A DNA stretch of 64,000 bases from an uncultured Clostridia bacterium (GTDB taxonomy: Bacteria; Bacillota; Clostridia; Christensenellales; Borkfalkiaceae): positions 1-64,000 of the forward strand of contig CANPZD010000002.1 of the NCBI GenBank assembly GCA_947589085.1. Reading direction: 5' to 3'. Below are positions 44,145 through 52,147 of the stretch, in pieces. Each line of letters begins with the position of its first letter. Positions within the stretch are counted from its first letter, which is position 1. Position numbers and translations under genes: made by a program. Below the pieces are notes generated by a model, which was not told the DNA's origin, ran no database searches, and worked only from the letters and a program-made list of their open reading frames with translations.

Positions 44145-44806
44145 CCAACGGACAGGACTGGACGGAAAAGACTTACGCCGAAGCGGAGCGCACGCTCGGC
44201 TATACGTTCGGGGACCGGGCATTGCTTCTGAAAGCGTTTACGCATTCCTCCTATTCCGTGATCTCAGGCGAGGAAAACAACGAACGGCTGGAATTTCTCG
44301 GCGACGCGGTGCTGGAGCTTGTCGTCACGGAAATGCTTGTGAAGCGGAGCCGCGAGAATGAGGGAAAATTGACCGAACTCCGCAAACAGTATGTTTCGCA
44401 GACGGCATTGGAACGGGCGGAAGCAAAGATCGGACTGATGCGGTATCTTCGCTATTCGGGCGGGGAGAGCAACGTGGGCGGCAAGACGAACTCCAACCTG
44501 TTTGAGGCGGTCGTGGGAGCGATCTATCTCGACGGCGGGCTGGAAGCGGCGTCTGCGTTCATTTCCGCGCATCTCTCCGAAACGGAGACGGAAAACTATA
44601 AAACGCTCTTGCAGGAACTCACGCAGGAACGCGAACACGAAACGCCCGAATACCGCGTAAGAGAAAGAAACGGCAGATATGAATGCACCGTCTCTGCGCT
44701 CGAAACGAGCGCTTCGGGGCAGGGAGCGAGCAAAAAGGCCGCCGAAACGGCAGCCGCAAAGGCGCTCTATGAAAAGATCATGAAGGGGGGATCCCGTGAA
44801 TTTTAA
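44141..44806 (+). CDS. rnc: Ribonuclease III
   Basis: RNase III cuts double-stranded RNA in rRNA maturation and decay. The 221-residue protein has the signature NNERLEFLGDAVLEL (the catalytic Glu/Asp region), FEAVVGAIYLDGG, and a C-terminal dsRNA-binding domain (TPEYRVRERNGRYECTV, SKKAAETAAAKALYE). The GTG start overlaps the plsX stop (GTGA) and has GGGGGAG upstream. This short start removes the long spurious extension in the track. It overlaps smc by 11 nt, so translation is coupled along plsX-rnc-smc. Confidence 0.95.
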   Translation: MTNGQDWTEKTYAEAERTLGYTFGDRALLLKAFTHSSYSVISGEENNERLEFLGDAVLELVVTEMLVKRSRENEGKLTELRKQYVSQTALERAEAKIGLMRYLRYSGGESNVGGKTNSNLFEAVVGAIYLDGGLEAASAFISAHLSETETENYKTLLQELTQEREHETPEYRVRERNGRYECTVSALETSASGQGASKKAAETAAAKALYEKIMKGGSREF

Positions 44807-47800
44807 GGAAATACGGTTGGTCGGATTCAAATCCTTTGCGGACAAGACTTCCGTAAAATTCGAGGACGGCGTCACGTGCATCGTCGGCCCCAACGGCTGC
44901 GGAAAGAGCAATGTCGCAGACGCGGTCCGTTGGGTGCTCGGAGAACAGTCCGCCAAAACGCTGCGCGGCGGGACCATGCAGGACGTCATATTCGGCGGCA
45001 CGGAAACGCGGCGCCAGCTTTCGTTCTGCGAAGTGACGCTCATATTCGACAATTCCGAACGGCTCTTCGATATCGATTACGAAGAAGTCGCCATGACGCG
45101 CCGGCTCTACCGTTCGGGCGACAGCGAGTATCTGCTGAATATGCAGCCCTGCCGTCTCAAAGATATCACGGCGCTTCTGCACGGCGTCGGCATCGGGAAA
45201 GAGGGCTATTCGATCATCGGGCAGGGCAAGGTCGAGCAGATCATGAACGCGAAGCCGGAGGACAGGCGCGCCATCTTCGAGGAAGCCACGGGCGTGATGA
45301 AGTTCAAGACGCAAAAGGGCGAGATCGAGCGCAAGCTGGAGAGCGCGCGCGAGAATCTCACCGTGTTCATTCAGCGCATGGACGAGGCGGAAAAACAGCT
45401 TCATCCGCTGGAAAAACAGGCGGAAACGGCCAAAAAATACAGAGAATATTCCACCCAGCTCAAATACGAAGAAGTCAACGCATATCTCATCCGGAGCGAC
45501 AGCTTCGAATTCGAGACGGCAAAGTACCGCAAGATCATCGACGCGGCCGCCGAAGAACTTGCGCGCATCGAAGCGCGTCTTTCCGCGTTGGACGACGAGG
45601 AGGCGGGCGGAAAAGCCGAAATTGCCCGCGCGGACGAGGAGTTGCGTTCGCTCAACGAAAAGCTGCGCCTCTTCGAAGTCGGCATCGAACGCAAGAGCGG
45701 CGAAGCCAAGGTCATGAGCGAGAAGATCCGTTCGTATCGCAACCAGCTGGAACAGGCCGCCGAGGAGATCGCCTATTCCCAGCGCAGAACGGAAGAGATC
45801 GATTCGCTCGTCTCCGAGAGCGGAAAGAAGATGGAGAAAAGCGAGAAGCGCGCCAAGGAGATCGCCGAGGAGAGCACGCGGCTTGCGACCGCTCTGCAGG
45901 AGGCGGACGCCCGCGTTTCCGTGTATGAAAAGTTATCCGGCGAAAAGCGGGCGAGCGAGATTTCCTCCGTGGAAAATCTTGCGGACGTGCGCGCGAACGT
46001 CGGGAGTCTGAACGCCCGCCGCGACGCCGCGCAGGACCGGATCGGAGAAGTCCGCGAGGCGATCGCAAAGGCGGAGGCGAGAAAGCTCGAATACGAAACG
46101 CAGCTGAGGGATTGCCGCAAGGAAAAGCGCGCCTGCGAGACGTTTCTGGACGCGAAGCAGAAGAACGAAGAGGAACTTCTCTCCGCCGTGGAAGATCTCT
46201 CGGCGTCCTCGCGCAGGATCACGCAGGAGATCGTGGACTGCAACACTTCGATCGCAAATCTCACCAACAATCTCGAACTCTATCAGAATCTGAAAAATAA
46301 ATTCGACGGCTATCGGGATTCCGTGCGCCGTTTGCAGCTCGACGCACAGCACAATCCGGAGATCGGCAGGCGCATCAAAGGCGCGATCGCCGATATCGTG
46401 AGCACGGATAAAAAGTACGAGGTCGCCATTGAAACGACGTTCGGGGCCGCGATGCAGAATCTCGTCACGGCCACGGCAGACGACGCAAAGTACTTGATCG
46501 AATACCTCAAGCGCACGAACGGGGGGATCGTCACGTTCCTGCCCGTGGAGAGCATGCGGCCGCGTCCGGACACCCGCGAAGTGGAACGCGCGCTTTCGGA
46601 AAACGGCGCGTTGGGACTTGCGAACGACCTTGTGCGCTACGACGATTATTACGCGAACGTCATCAAGAACCTGTTGGGCAACACGCTCATCTGCGATACG
46701 ATCGCGAACGCAACGCTCATCGCAAAGCGATATCCGCGCGCGTTCCGCATCGTCACGCTCGACGGAGACAATATTGCGACGAGCGGCGCCATGACGGGCG
46801 GTTCCCGCAGAAAGGACAGCGGCAATCTGCTTGCGGGCGAGCGGCACATCAAGGAGTGCGAAGAGGGCATCGCGCGCAAAAAGGCGGCGGCCGAAAAACT
46901 CAAACGCGCCCTCGAGAGCTGCGAAAAAGAACTCGCGGACGCGCGCGCGGCGCAGGAGGCGTTCCGCGTCAAAGTGCAGGAGGAGACCAAAAATTTTGCC
47001 GTGCTTGCGCAGAAAGAGATCACCCTCGAGGGCATGATCGCGGAAACGGCCGCGAGCGTGGAGGAATACGGCGCGCTTGTGGACCGCCTTACGCGGCAGG
47101 CTTCCGATCTCGAGAGCGAGATGCTCACTTCGGCGGAAAATGAAGAATTGCTCAACAAGATCCGTGCGGAAGCGGCTTCGGAGGCGCAGGCCCGCGAGGC
47201 GGAGATCGGCAAGCTCAGAGAGCGGCGCGACGGGATCGCGGAACAGCTGCACGCCCTGCGCGTGGAGGGCGCGACCGTGGATTCCGTCCGTTCGGCGGAG
47301 GAGGAAAACGTCGCCCGTCTGAAAACGGAGCAGGCGGAACTTCTGCGGAAGATCGACGAGACCCGCGTGAAGATCGTACAGACGGAGCGCGTGATCGAAC
47401 AGCTCAAACGCGACGAAGAGAAGGTATCGCTCACGGAGGACGAACAGCGCACGGTGGGAGCCATCCGCGCCCGCCTCGAAGGGGTGGAGAGCGAAAAGCG
47501 TTCGGTCAACGAACAGCTTGCCAAACTTTCCGAAGAGAAGCGCACGCTGCTCACCGCGCAGATGACGAAGGGCGAGGATAAGCATAACGCGGAGCTGGAG
47601 ATCTCCAAAGCCGAAACAACGCTCGAAAACATGAAACAGCGGCTGGAAGAACAGTACGGCCTTACATACGAGAGCGCCAAGGAGCTGCGCGATCCCGATT
47701 ACGATTTTACGCAGGCAAATACGAATATCAATTCGCTTCGCCACAAGATCGCCGCGCTCGGGCTTGTGAACCAGCGCGCCGAAGAGGACTACGAGGAGCT

Positions 47801-48395
47801 TCTGGCGCGCTATACCGAGATGCAGACGCAGAAAGAGGATCTCGACAAGGGCATTGTCGATCTTACGGGCGTGCTCAACCAGCTGCGCGACGAAATGCAG
47901 AAACAGTTCGACGATGGGTTCAAGGAGATCAACGCCAATTTCACGACGATTTTCCGCGAACTGTTCGGCGGCGGCCATGCGGAAATGCAGCTCGACTATG
48001 AGGAGGGCGTCGATCCTCTCGAAGCGGGCGTGGAGATCATTGCCAGCCCGCCCGGGAAAAAACTCACCAAGATCTCTCTGCTTTCGGGCGGCGAGCGCGC
48101 CTTTACGGCGATTGCAATCCTTTTTGCGATTCTGAAAACGCGCCCCATGCCGTTCTGTATTCTCGACGAGATCGAGGCCGCGCTCGACGAAGCCAATGTC
48201 GACCGCTTCGCCAAATATCTCAAAAAGTTCTCCCGCGATACGCAGTTCATCGTCATCACGCACAGAAAACCGACGATGAACCAGGCGGATACGCTGTTCG
48301 GCGTGACGATGGAAGAAAAAGGCGTGAGCAAGATCGTCTCGGTCAAGCTCTCCGAAGTCGAATCCCGCCTCGGCGGCGATACCGTGATCGCCTGA
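44796..48395 (+). CDS. smc: Chromosome segregation protein SMC
   Basis: SMC is the ATPase of bacterial condensin. The 1199-residue protein has an N-terminal ATPase half with Walker A GPNGCGKSN, long coiled coils (about 165-500 and 670-1010), a hinge (about 510-645, with RIKGAIADIV and YEVAIETTFGAAMQN), and a C-terminal ATPase half with signature LSGGERAFTAIAILFAI and Walker B FCILDEIEAALDEAN. The GTG start lies inside rnc. Partners scpA and scpB are not in the window. The rnc-smc-ftsY order is typical of Firmicutes. Confidence 0.97.
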   Translation: MNFKEIRLVGFKSFADKTSVKFEDGVTCIVGPNGCGKSNVADAVRWVLGEQSAKTLRGGTMQDVIFGGTETRRQLSFCEVTLIFDNSERLFDIDYEEVAMTRRLYRSGDSEYLLNMQPCRLKDITALLHGVGIGKEGYSIIGQGKVEQIMNAKPEDRRAIFEEATGVMKFKTQKGEIERKLESARENLTVFIQRMDEAEKQLHPLEKQAETAKKYREYSTQLKYEEVNAYLIRSDSFEFETAKYRKIIDAAAEELARIEARLSALDDEEAGGKAEIARADEELRSLNEKLRLFEVGIERKSGEAKVMSEKIRSYRNQLEQAAEEIAYSQRRTEEIDSLVSESGKKMEKSEKRAKEIAEESTRLATALQEADARVSVYEKLSGEKRASEISSVENLADVRANVGSLNARRDAAQDRIGEVREAIAKAEARKLEYETQLRDCRKEKRACETFLDAKQKNEEELLSAVEDLSASSRRITQEIVDCNTSIANLTNNLELYQNLKNKFDGYRDSVRRLQLDAQHNPEIGRRIKGAIADIVSTDKKYEVAIETTFGAAMQNLVTATADDAKYLIEYLKRTNGGIVTFLPVESMRPRPDTREVERALSENGALGLANDLVRYDDYYANVIKNLLGNTLICDTIANATLIAKRYPRAFRIVTLDGDNIATSGAMTGGSRRKDSGNLLAGERHIKECEEGIARKKAAAEKLKRALESCEKELADARAAQEAFRVKVQEETKNFAVLAQKEITLEGMIAETAASVEEYGALVDRLTRQASDLESEMLTSAENEELLNKIRAEAASEAQAREAEIGKLRERRDGIAEQLHALRVEGATVDSVRSAEEENVARLKTEQAELLRKIDETRVKIVQTERVIEQLKRDEEKVSLTEDEQRTVGAIRARLEGVESEKRSVNEQLAKLSEEKRTLLTAQMTKGEDKHNAELEISKAETTLENMKQRLEEQYGLTYESAKELRDPDYDFTQANTNINSLRHKIAALGLVNQRAEEDYEELLARYTEMQTQKEDLDKGIVDLTGVLNQLRDEMQKQFDDGFKEINANFTTIFRELFGGGHAEMQLDYEEGVDPLEAGVEIIASPPGKKLTKISLLSGGERAFTAIAILFAILKTRPMPFCILDEIEAALDEANVDRFAKYLKKFSRDTQFIVITHRKPTMNQADTLFGVTMEEKGVSKIVSVKLSEVESRLGGDTVIA

Positions 48396-48437
48396 TCCGC
48401 GGCCGTCGCAAGATCTGGAAGAGAGTGGAGGTAATCC

Positions 48438-49334
48438 GTGGGATTTTTCGGTAAAATCAGAGACGCACTGAAAAAGACGAAGGAGAGCGTGTCGCAGAAA
48501 ATGCGGCAGCTGTTCCTCAAAAATAAGATCGGCGACGCGTTTTACGACGAGCTGGAAGAGATCCTGATCTCCGCGGATGTCTCCGTCCGGACGGCGGAAG
48601 AGGTCGTCGAACAGGTGAAAGAGGAGGCCATCGGCAACAAGATCAAAGACGAGGGATTTGTCGTCGATCTGCTCAAAGATATCCTCGAAGATACGCTCAA
48701 CGAGGCACCCATGCCCGAGATCAAGTATCCGTGCGTGATCATGCTTGTGGGCGTAAACGGCGTCGGAAAGACCACGACGATCGGAAAGATCGCGAGTTGG
48801 TTCGTCAAGAACAAGAAGTCCGTCACCGTGGCGGCGGCCGATACGTTCCGTGCGGCGGCGATCGATCAGCTCAACGTATGGGCGGATCGGGCGAAAGTGC
48901 GGATCGTCAAGCATGAAGAGGGGAGCGATCCCTCCGCTGTCGTATTCGACGCGGTCTCTTCCGCAAAGGCCCGCGGCACCGACGTCTTGCTCATCGATAC
49001 GGCGGGGCGCCTTCACGTCAAAGAAAATCTGATGAACGAACTCAGAAAAATGGACCGCGTGGTGGAACGGGAATATCCCGAGGCGCATTTCTATAAGTTT
49101 TTGGTGCTCGATGCGACCACGGGGCAAAACGCCTATACGCAGGCCCGCGTTTTCAAGGAGGCCGTGGATCTCGACGGCATCGTACTCACAAAGCTCGACG
49201 GCACGGCCAAGGGCGGGTTTGTGTTCTCGCTGTGCGGCGAACTTCGTATCCCCGTGGTATTTGCCGGGGTCGGCGAGAAGATCGAAGATCTCGAATGGTT
49301 CGACGCCGAGCAATTCGTCGAAGGGTTCTTTTGA
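48438..49334 (+). CDS. ftsY: Signal recognition particle receptor FtsY
   Basis: FtsY is the SRP receptor GTPase that docks Ffh-ribosome complexes at the membrane. The 298-residue protein has the NG domain only: N-domain helices (1-90), then G1 GVNGVGKTTTIGKIA, DTFRAAAIDQL, LLIDTAGRLH, TKLDGTAKGG and the closing FAGVGEKIEDLEWF. It lacks the long acidic A domain of proteobacterial FtsY, as usual in Firmicutes. The GTG start has GGAGG upstream. It precedes ylxM-ffh, so both halves of the targeting pathway are adjacent. Confidence 0.97.
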   Translation: MGFFGKIRDALKKTKESVSQKMRQLFLKNKIGDAFYDELEEILISADVSVRTAEEVVEQVKEEAIGNKIKDEGFVVDLLKDILEDTLNEAPMPEIKYPCVIMLVGVNGVGKTTTIGKIASWFVKNKKSVTVAAADTFRAAAIDQLNVWADRAKVRIVKHEEGSDPSAVVFDAVSSAKARGTDVLLIDTAGRLHVKENLMNELRKMDRVVEREYPEAHFYKFLVLDATTGQNAYTQARVFKEAVDLDGIVLTKLDGTAKGGFVFSLCGELRIPVVFAGVGEKIEDLEWFDAEQFVEGFF

Positions 49335-49382
49335 TGGTTGAGGCAACGTCACGGCTTTGAGAAATTGAAAGAATAATTTTTT

Positions 49383-49418
49383 GCCTGTCAAGTAAAAATG
49401 CTTGACGGGCGATTTTTT
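49383..49418 (+). terminator. Terminator after ftsY, overlapping the next promoter
   Basis: GCCTGTCAAG-TAAAAATG-CTTGACGGGC has one wobble pair and is followed by GATTTTTTTT. Its 3' arm contains the -35 box of the ylxM promoter. Confidence 0.75.
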
Positions 49419-49430
49419 TTCTGCTATAAT
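49402..49430 (+). promoter_or_regulatory. Sigma-A promoter of ylxM-ffh-rpsP
   Basis: TTGACG (49402-49407) and TATAAT (49425-49430) have 17-bp spacing. The -35 box lies inside the ftsY terminator stem. Confidence 0.8.
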
Positions 49431-49465
49431 TTACGCAAAAGTCCAAGGCGGCCGGGAGGCCTTTC

Positions 49466-49840
49466 ATGAAAGATCTCAAATATCTGCAGCTCTGGGACGC
49501 TTACGGCGCGCTTCTCACCGAGACCCAACGCGAGATCTGCGAACTTTACTTTCTGTGCGATCTCTCCCTTTCGGAGATCGCGGAGCAGAAGGAAATTTCC
49601 AAACAGGCCGTTTCGGACGCGCTGAAGAAGAGCCGCGAACTCATGGATTTTTATGAGGAAACGCTGCATTTCAACGAGATGAATCAGGCGTATTCGCTCG
49701 AAGTATCCGATATGATGACGCGGGTCGAACGAGCGCTCGAAGAATTTGCTGCCGCGCACCCCGAATTTTCCGGGGAGATGAAAAAGATCGCGGATCTGGT
49801 ATTTGTCGGTGAAAAGGTCGATCCCGACGGGGAGGAATAA
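49466..49840 (+). CDS. ylxM: YlxM-family helix-turn-helix protein (SRP-associated)
   Basis: The 124-residue protein has a sigma-70 region-4-like HTH in its N-terminal half (LTETQREICELYFLCDLSLSEI, EQKEISKQAVSDALKKS), as in YlxM/UPF0122 proteins encoded next to ffh. In Streptococcus, YlxM associates with SRP components. The usual family length is about 110, so the acidic C-terminal part is slightly extended. It has GGGAGG upstream, and its stop is immediately followed by the ffh ATG. Confidence 0.9.
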   Translation: MKDLKYLQLWDAYGALLTETQREICELYFLCDLSLSEIAEQKEISKQAVSDALKKSRELMDFYEETLHFNEMNQAYSLEVSDMMTRVERALEEFAAAHPEFSGEMKKIADLVFVGEKVDPDGEE

Positions 49841-51160
49841 ATGGCGCTGTTTTCTTCGCTTTCCGAGCGTCTCAACCATATATTTTCGAAGCTGACAAAG
49901 CGCGGAAGGCTCACCGAGCTTGAGATCCGTCAGGCCATGCGGGAAGTGCGCATCGCCCTTTTGGAAGCCGACGTCAACCTCAAGGTGGCCAAAAACTTCA
50001 TTGCCGAAGTGAGCGAAAAGGCCGTGGGCCAGCAAGTTCTTGCGAGCCTCAACCCCGCCCAGCAAGTCATCAAGATCGTCAACGAAGAGTTGATCGCGCT
50101 CATGGGGCCGGGCAACGTCAAACTCGAGGTCTCTTCCAGACTTCCGACCGTCATCATGATGTGCGGCCTTCAGGGAGCGGGCAAGACGACGATGTGCGCC
50201 AAGCTCGCCGTTCAGCTCAAAAAACAGGGGAAGAAGCCTCTGCTTGCGGCCTGCGATATCTACCGTCCCGCGGCGATCGACCAGCTGAAAGTCGTCGGCG
50301 CAAAGGCGGGCGCGGAAATGTTCGAAAAGGGCACGCAGGATCCCGTAAAAACCGCAAAACAGGCCGTGGAATACGCGCGCAAGATGGGCTTCGATACCGT
50401 CGTCATCGATACGGCCGGGCGGCTGCATATCGACGAAAAGCTCATGCAGGAGCTTGAAAACATCACGAAAGAAGTGGATGTGACCGAGATCCTGCTCACC
50501 GTGGATTCCATGACGGGACAGGACGCCGTCAATGTGGCGGAAGCGTTCAACAACCGGTTGAGCATCACGGGCGTCATTCTCACCAAGCTGGACGGCGATA
50601 CCCGCGGCGGCGCTTGCCTTTCCATCAAGGCGGTCACGGGAAAACCCATCAAATTCATCGGCGTGGGGGAGAAGCTTACCGACCTCGAACCGTTTTATCC
50701 CGACCGTATGGCGAGCCGGATCCTCGGCATGGGCGACGTTCTGACTCTCATCGAAAAGGCGCAGGAAGCCGTTACGGAGCAGCAGGCGAAGGAACTTGAA
50801 CGCAAGATGCGCGAAAATTCCTTTACGCTTACCGATTATCTCATGCAGTTCGAGGCGCTCAAAAAAATGGGCGGCGCCGGCGCGCTGATGAATATGCTTC
50901 CCGGCATGGGGGGAAAGCTGAAATTGCGCGAGGGCGATTTTGACGAAAAGAAGATCGAGCGCATCCGCGCGATCATCCTCTCCATGACGCGGAAAGAACG
51001 GGACAATCCCCAGATCATCAACTCTTCGAGAAAGCGCAGGATCGCGCTCGGCTCGGGAACGACGATCCAGGATATCAATCAGCTGCTCAAACAGTTCGAA
51101 CAGACCAAACAGTTCATGAAGCAGATGAAGGGCGGAAAGGGCAAACGGCTTCCCTTTTAA
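49841..51160 (+). CDS. ffh: Signal recognition particle protein Ffh
   Basis: Ffh binds SRP RNA and signal sequences and forms a GTPase pair with FtsY. The 439-residue protein has the N domain, a G domain (GLQGAGKTTMCAKLA, DIYRPAAIDQLK, DTAGRLHIDEKLM, TKLDGDTRGG), and a methionine-rich M domain with the RNA-binding segment SSRKRRIALGSGTTIQDINQLL. Its start is the base after the ylxM stop, with GGGGAGG upstream, which indicates tight coupling. Confidence 0.97.
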   Translation: MALFSSLSERLNHIFSKLTKRGRLTELEIRQAMREVRIALLEADVNLKVAKNFIAEVSEKAVGQQVLASLNPAQQVIKIVNEELIALMGPGNVKLEVSSRLPTVIMMCGLQGAGKTTMCAKLAVQLKKQGKKPLLAACDIYRPAAIDQLKVVGAKAGAEMFEKGTQDPVKTAKQAVEYARKMGFDTVVIDTAGRLHIDEKLMQELENITKEVDVTEILLTVDSMTGQDAVNVAEAFNNRLSITGVILTKLDGDTRGGACLSIKAVTGKPIKFIGVGEKLTDLEPFYPDRMASRILGMGDVLTLIEKAQEAVTEQQAKELERKMRENSFTLTDYLMQFEALKKMGGAGALMNMLPGMGGKLKLREGDFDEKKIERIRAIILSMTRKERDNPQIINSSRKRRIALGSGTTIQDINQLLKQFEQTKQFMKQMKGGKGKRLPF

Positions 51161-51217
51161 GCCGGATCTTTGAAAAAATAAAAAAAATCAGGAATGATAT
51201 ATCGGAGGTAACGAACA

Positions 51218-51511
51218 ATGGTTAAAATGAGATTGGTGAGAATGGGCGATAAAAAATCTCCCGTCTACCGTATCGTGGTCGTGGACGCGCGCAAGGCGGC
51301 GACGGGCGAGTATATCGAGAAGATCGGCTTTTACGATCCGAAATCCGAACCCGTAACGCTCACCTTAGACGCGGACAAGGCGAAGGAATGGCTCGCAAAG
51401 GGCGTTCAGCCCACCGAGACCGTGAAGAGTCTGCTCGTGAAAGCGGGCGCGCTCGAAAAGAGCGAAAAACTCTCCCCTTCCAAGACCAAGGGCAAGAAAA
51501 AGAAGAAGTGA
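51218..51511 (+). CDS. rpsP: 30S ribosomal protein S16
   Basis: The 97-residue protein shows S16 motifs: KMRLVRMGDKKSPVYRIVVVD, IEKIGFYDPKSEP and AKEWLAKGVQPTETVKSLL. It ends in a Lys-rich tail. It has a strong GGAGGT site. It is expected in the ffh-rpsP-khpA-rimM-trmD-rplS series, but here the series stops after khpA. Confidence 0.97.
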   Translation: MVKMRLVRMGDKKSPVYRIVVVDARKAATGEYIEKIGFYDPKSEPVTLTLDADKAKEWLAKGVQPTETVKSLLVKAGALEKSEKLSPSKTKGKKKKK

Positions 51512-51568
51512 TCGGGACAGGATATCCTCTGATTCCCGAATACGACCCATTGCAAGGAGGAAATCATC

Positions 51569-51808
51569 ATGTTGGAACTCATCAAATATATTGTCGGGCA
51601 GTTTGCCGAGGATAAGGAACATATCGAGTATCTCACGGAGGAGACCGAGGACGCGATCAACGTCACCGTGCTTCTCTCCGATTCGGATATGGGCAAGGTC
51701 ATCGGCAAGCAGGGCAAGATCGCCAAGGCGCTCCGCACGCTCGTGCGCGCCGCCACGCCCAAGGGCAGCAAGAAGTACAACATCGAGATCAAAGAGCGCG
51801 AAGAATAA
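51569..51808 (+). CDS. khpA: KH-domain RNA-binding protein KhpA (YlqC)
   Basis: The 79-residue single KH domain has the GxxG loop (KVIGKQGKIAKALRTLVRAA) and the family C-terminus KKYNIEIKE. KhpA proteins, often with KhpB, bind RNA globally and influence cell size and division in Gram-positive bacteria. It has AAGGAGG upstream and lies 57 nt after rpsP. A strong terminator follows directly, so rimM, trmD and rplS are located elsewhere or are missing. Confidence 0.95.
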   Translation: MLELIKYIVGQFAEDKEHIEYLTEETEDAINVTVLLSDSDMGKVIGKQGKIAKALRTLVRAATPKGSKKYNIEIKEREE

Positions 51809-51821
51809 AGCGCGTTTTCGG

Positions 51822-51849
51822 CGGCGGCAGAAGATCTGCCGCCGTTTTT
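51822..51849 (+). terminator. Terminator after khpA
   Basis: CGGCGGCAGA-AGA-TCTGCCGCCG is a perfect 10-bp stem followed by TTTTT. Confidence 0.9.
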
Positions 51850-51910
51850 CCATGCAACAAAAGCGGCGGAACGCACTTGTTCCGCCGCGCATGTTTTCGC
51901 ATATGCGCCC

Positions 51911-51932
51911 CGCGCCATCCGGCGCGTTTTTT
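51911..51932 (+). terminator. Second downstream terminator
   Basis: CGCGCC-ATCC-GGCGCG is followed by TTTTTT. It may back up the first terminator or end a short independent RNA. Confidence 0.65.
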
Positions 51933-52070
51933 CGCGTCCGGTCAATATGCGCGCAGATGCCTTGCGGGACATATGAAGCCAACTTCCCGTGTCCCGAGAA
52001 GCATGTTTTTTCATAAAAATTCCGGCGCTTCGGAACGTTTTCCGTTCCCCATGTGCGCATAACGATCCGT

Positions 52071-52103
52071 AAAAAAGAAAAGGGAGACGTCGCGTCTCCC
52101 TTT
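52071..52103 (-). terminator. Terminator of pgi
   Basis: On the minus strand AAAGGGAGACG and CGTCTCCCTTT form an 11-bp stem (52079-52103), followed by TCTTTTTT. Confidence 0.85.
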
Positions 52104-52147
52104 CGTCTTTGCCGGCAGGCGCCCGTTTTTGAGGGCAACCGTGAATT

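Larger units (their letters stand above)
51809..52147. other. Convergent intergenic region with a run of hairpins
   Basis: No gene is seen. In order it holds a terminator (51822-51849), GCGGCGGAAC-GCACTT-GTTCCGCCGC (51863-51888) without a T-run, a second terminator (51911-51932), GGAACG-N5-CGTTCC (52032-52048), and the pgi terminator (52071-52103). The ORFs drawn through it are not credible. Confidence 0.75.

Noticed and set aside
45933-49391. 1152-aa minus-strand ORF opposite smc and ftsY
   Set aside because: Shadow of smc coiled coil; no recognisable domain or start signals.
51863-51888. Extra rho-independent terminator
   Set aside because: The 10-bp stem is strong, but no T-run follows on either strand, so it is reported only as a hairpin.
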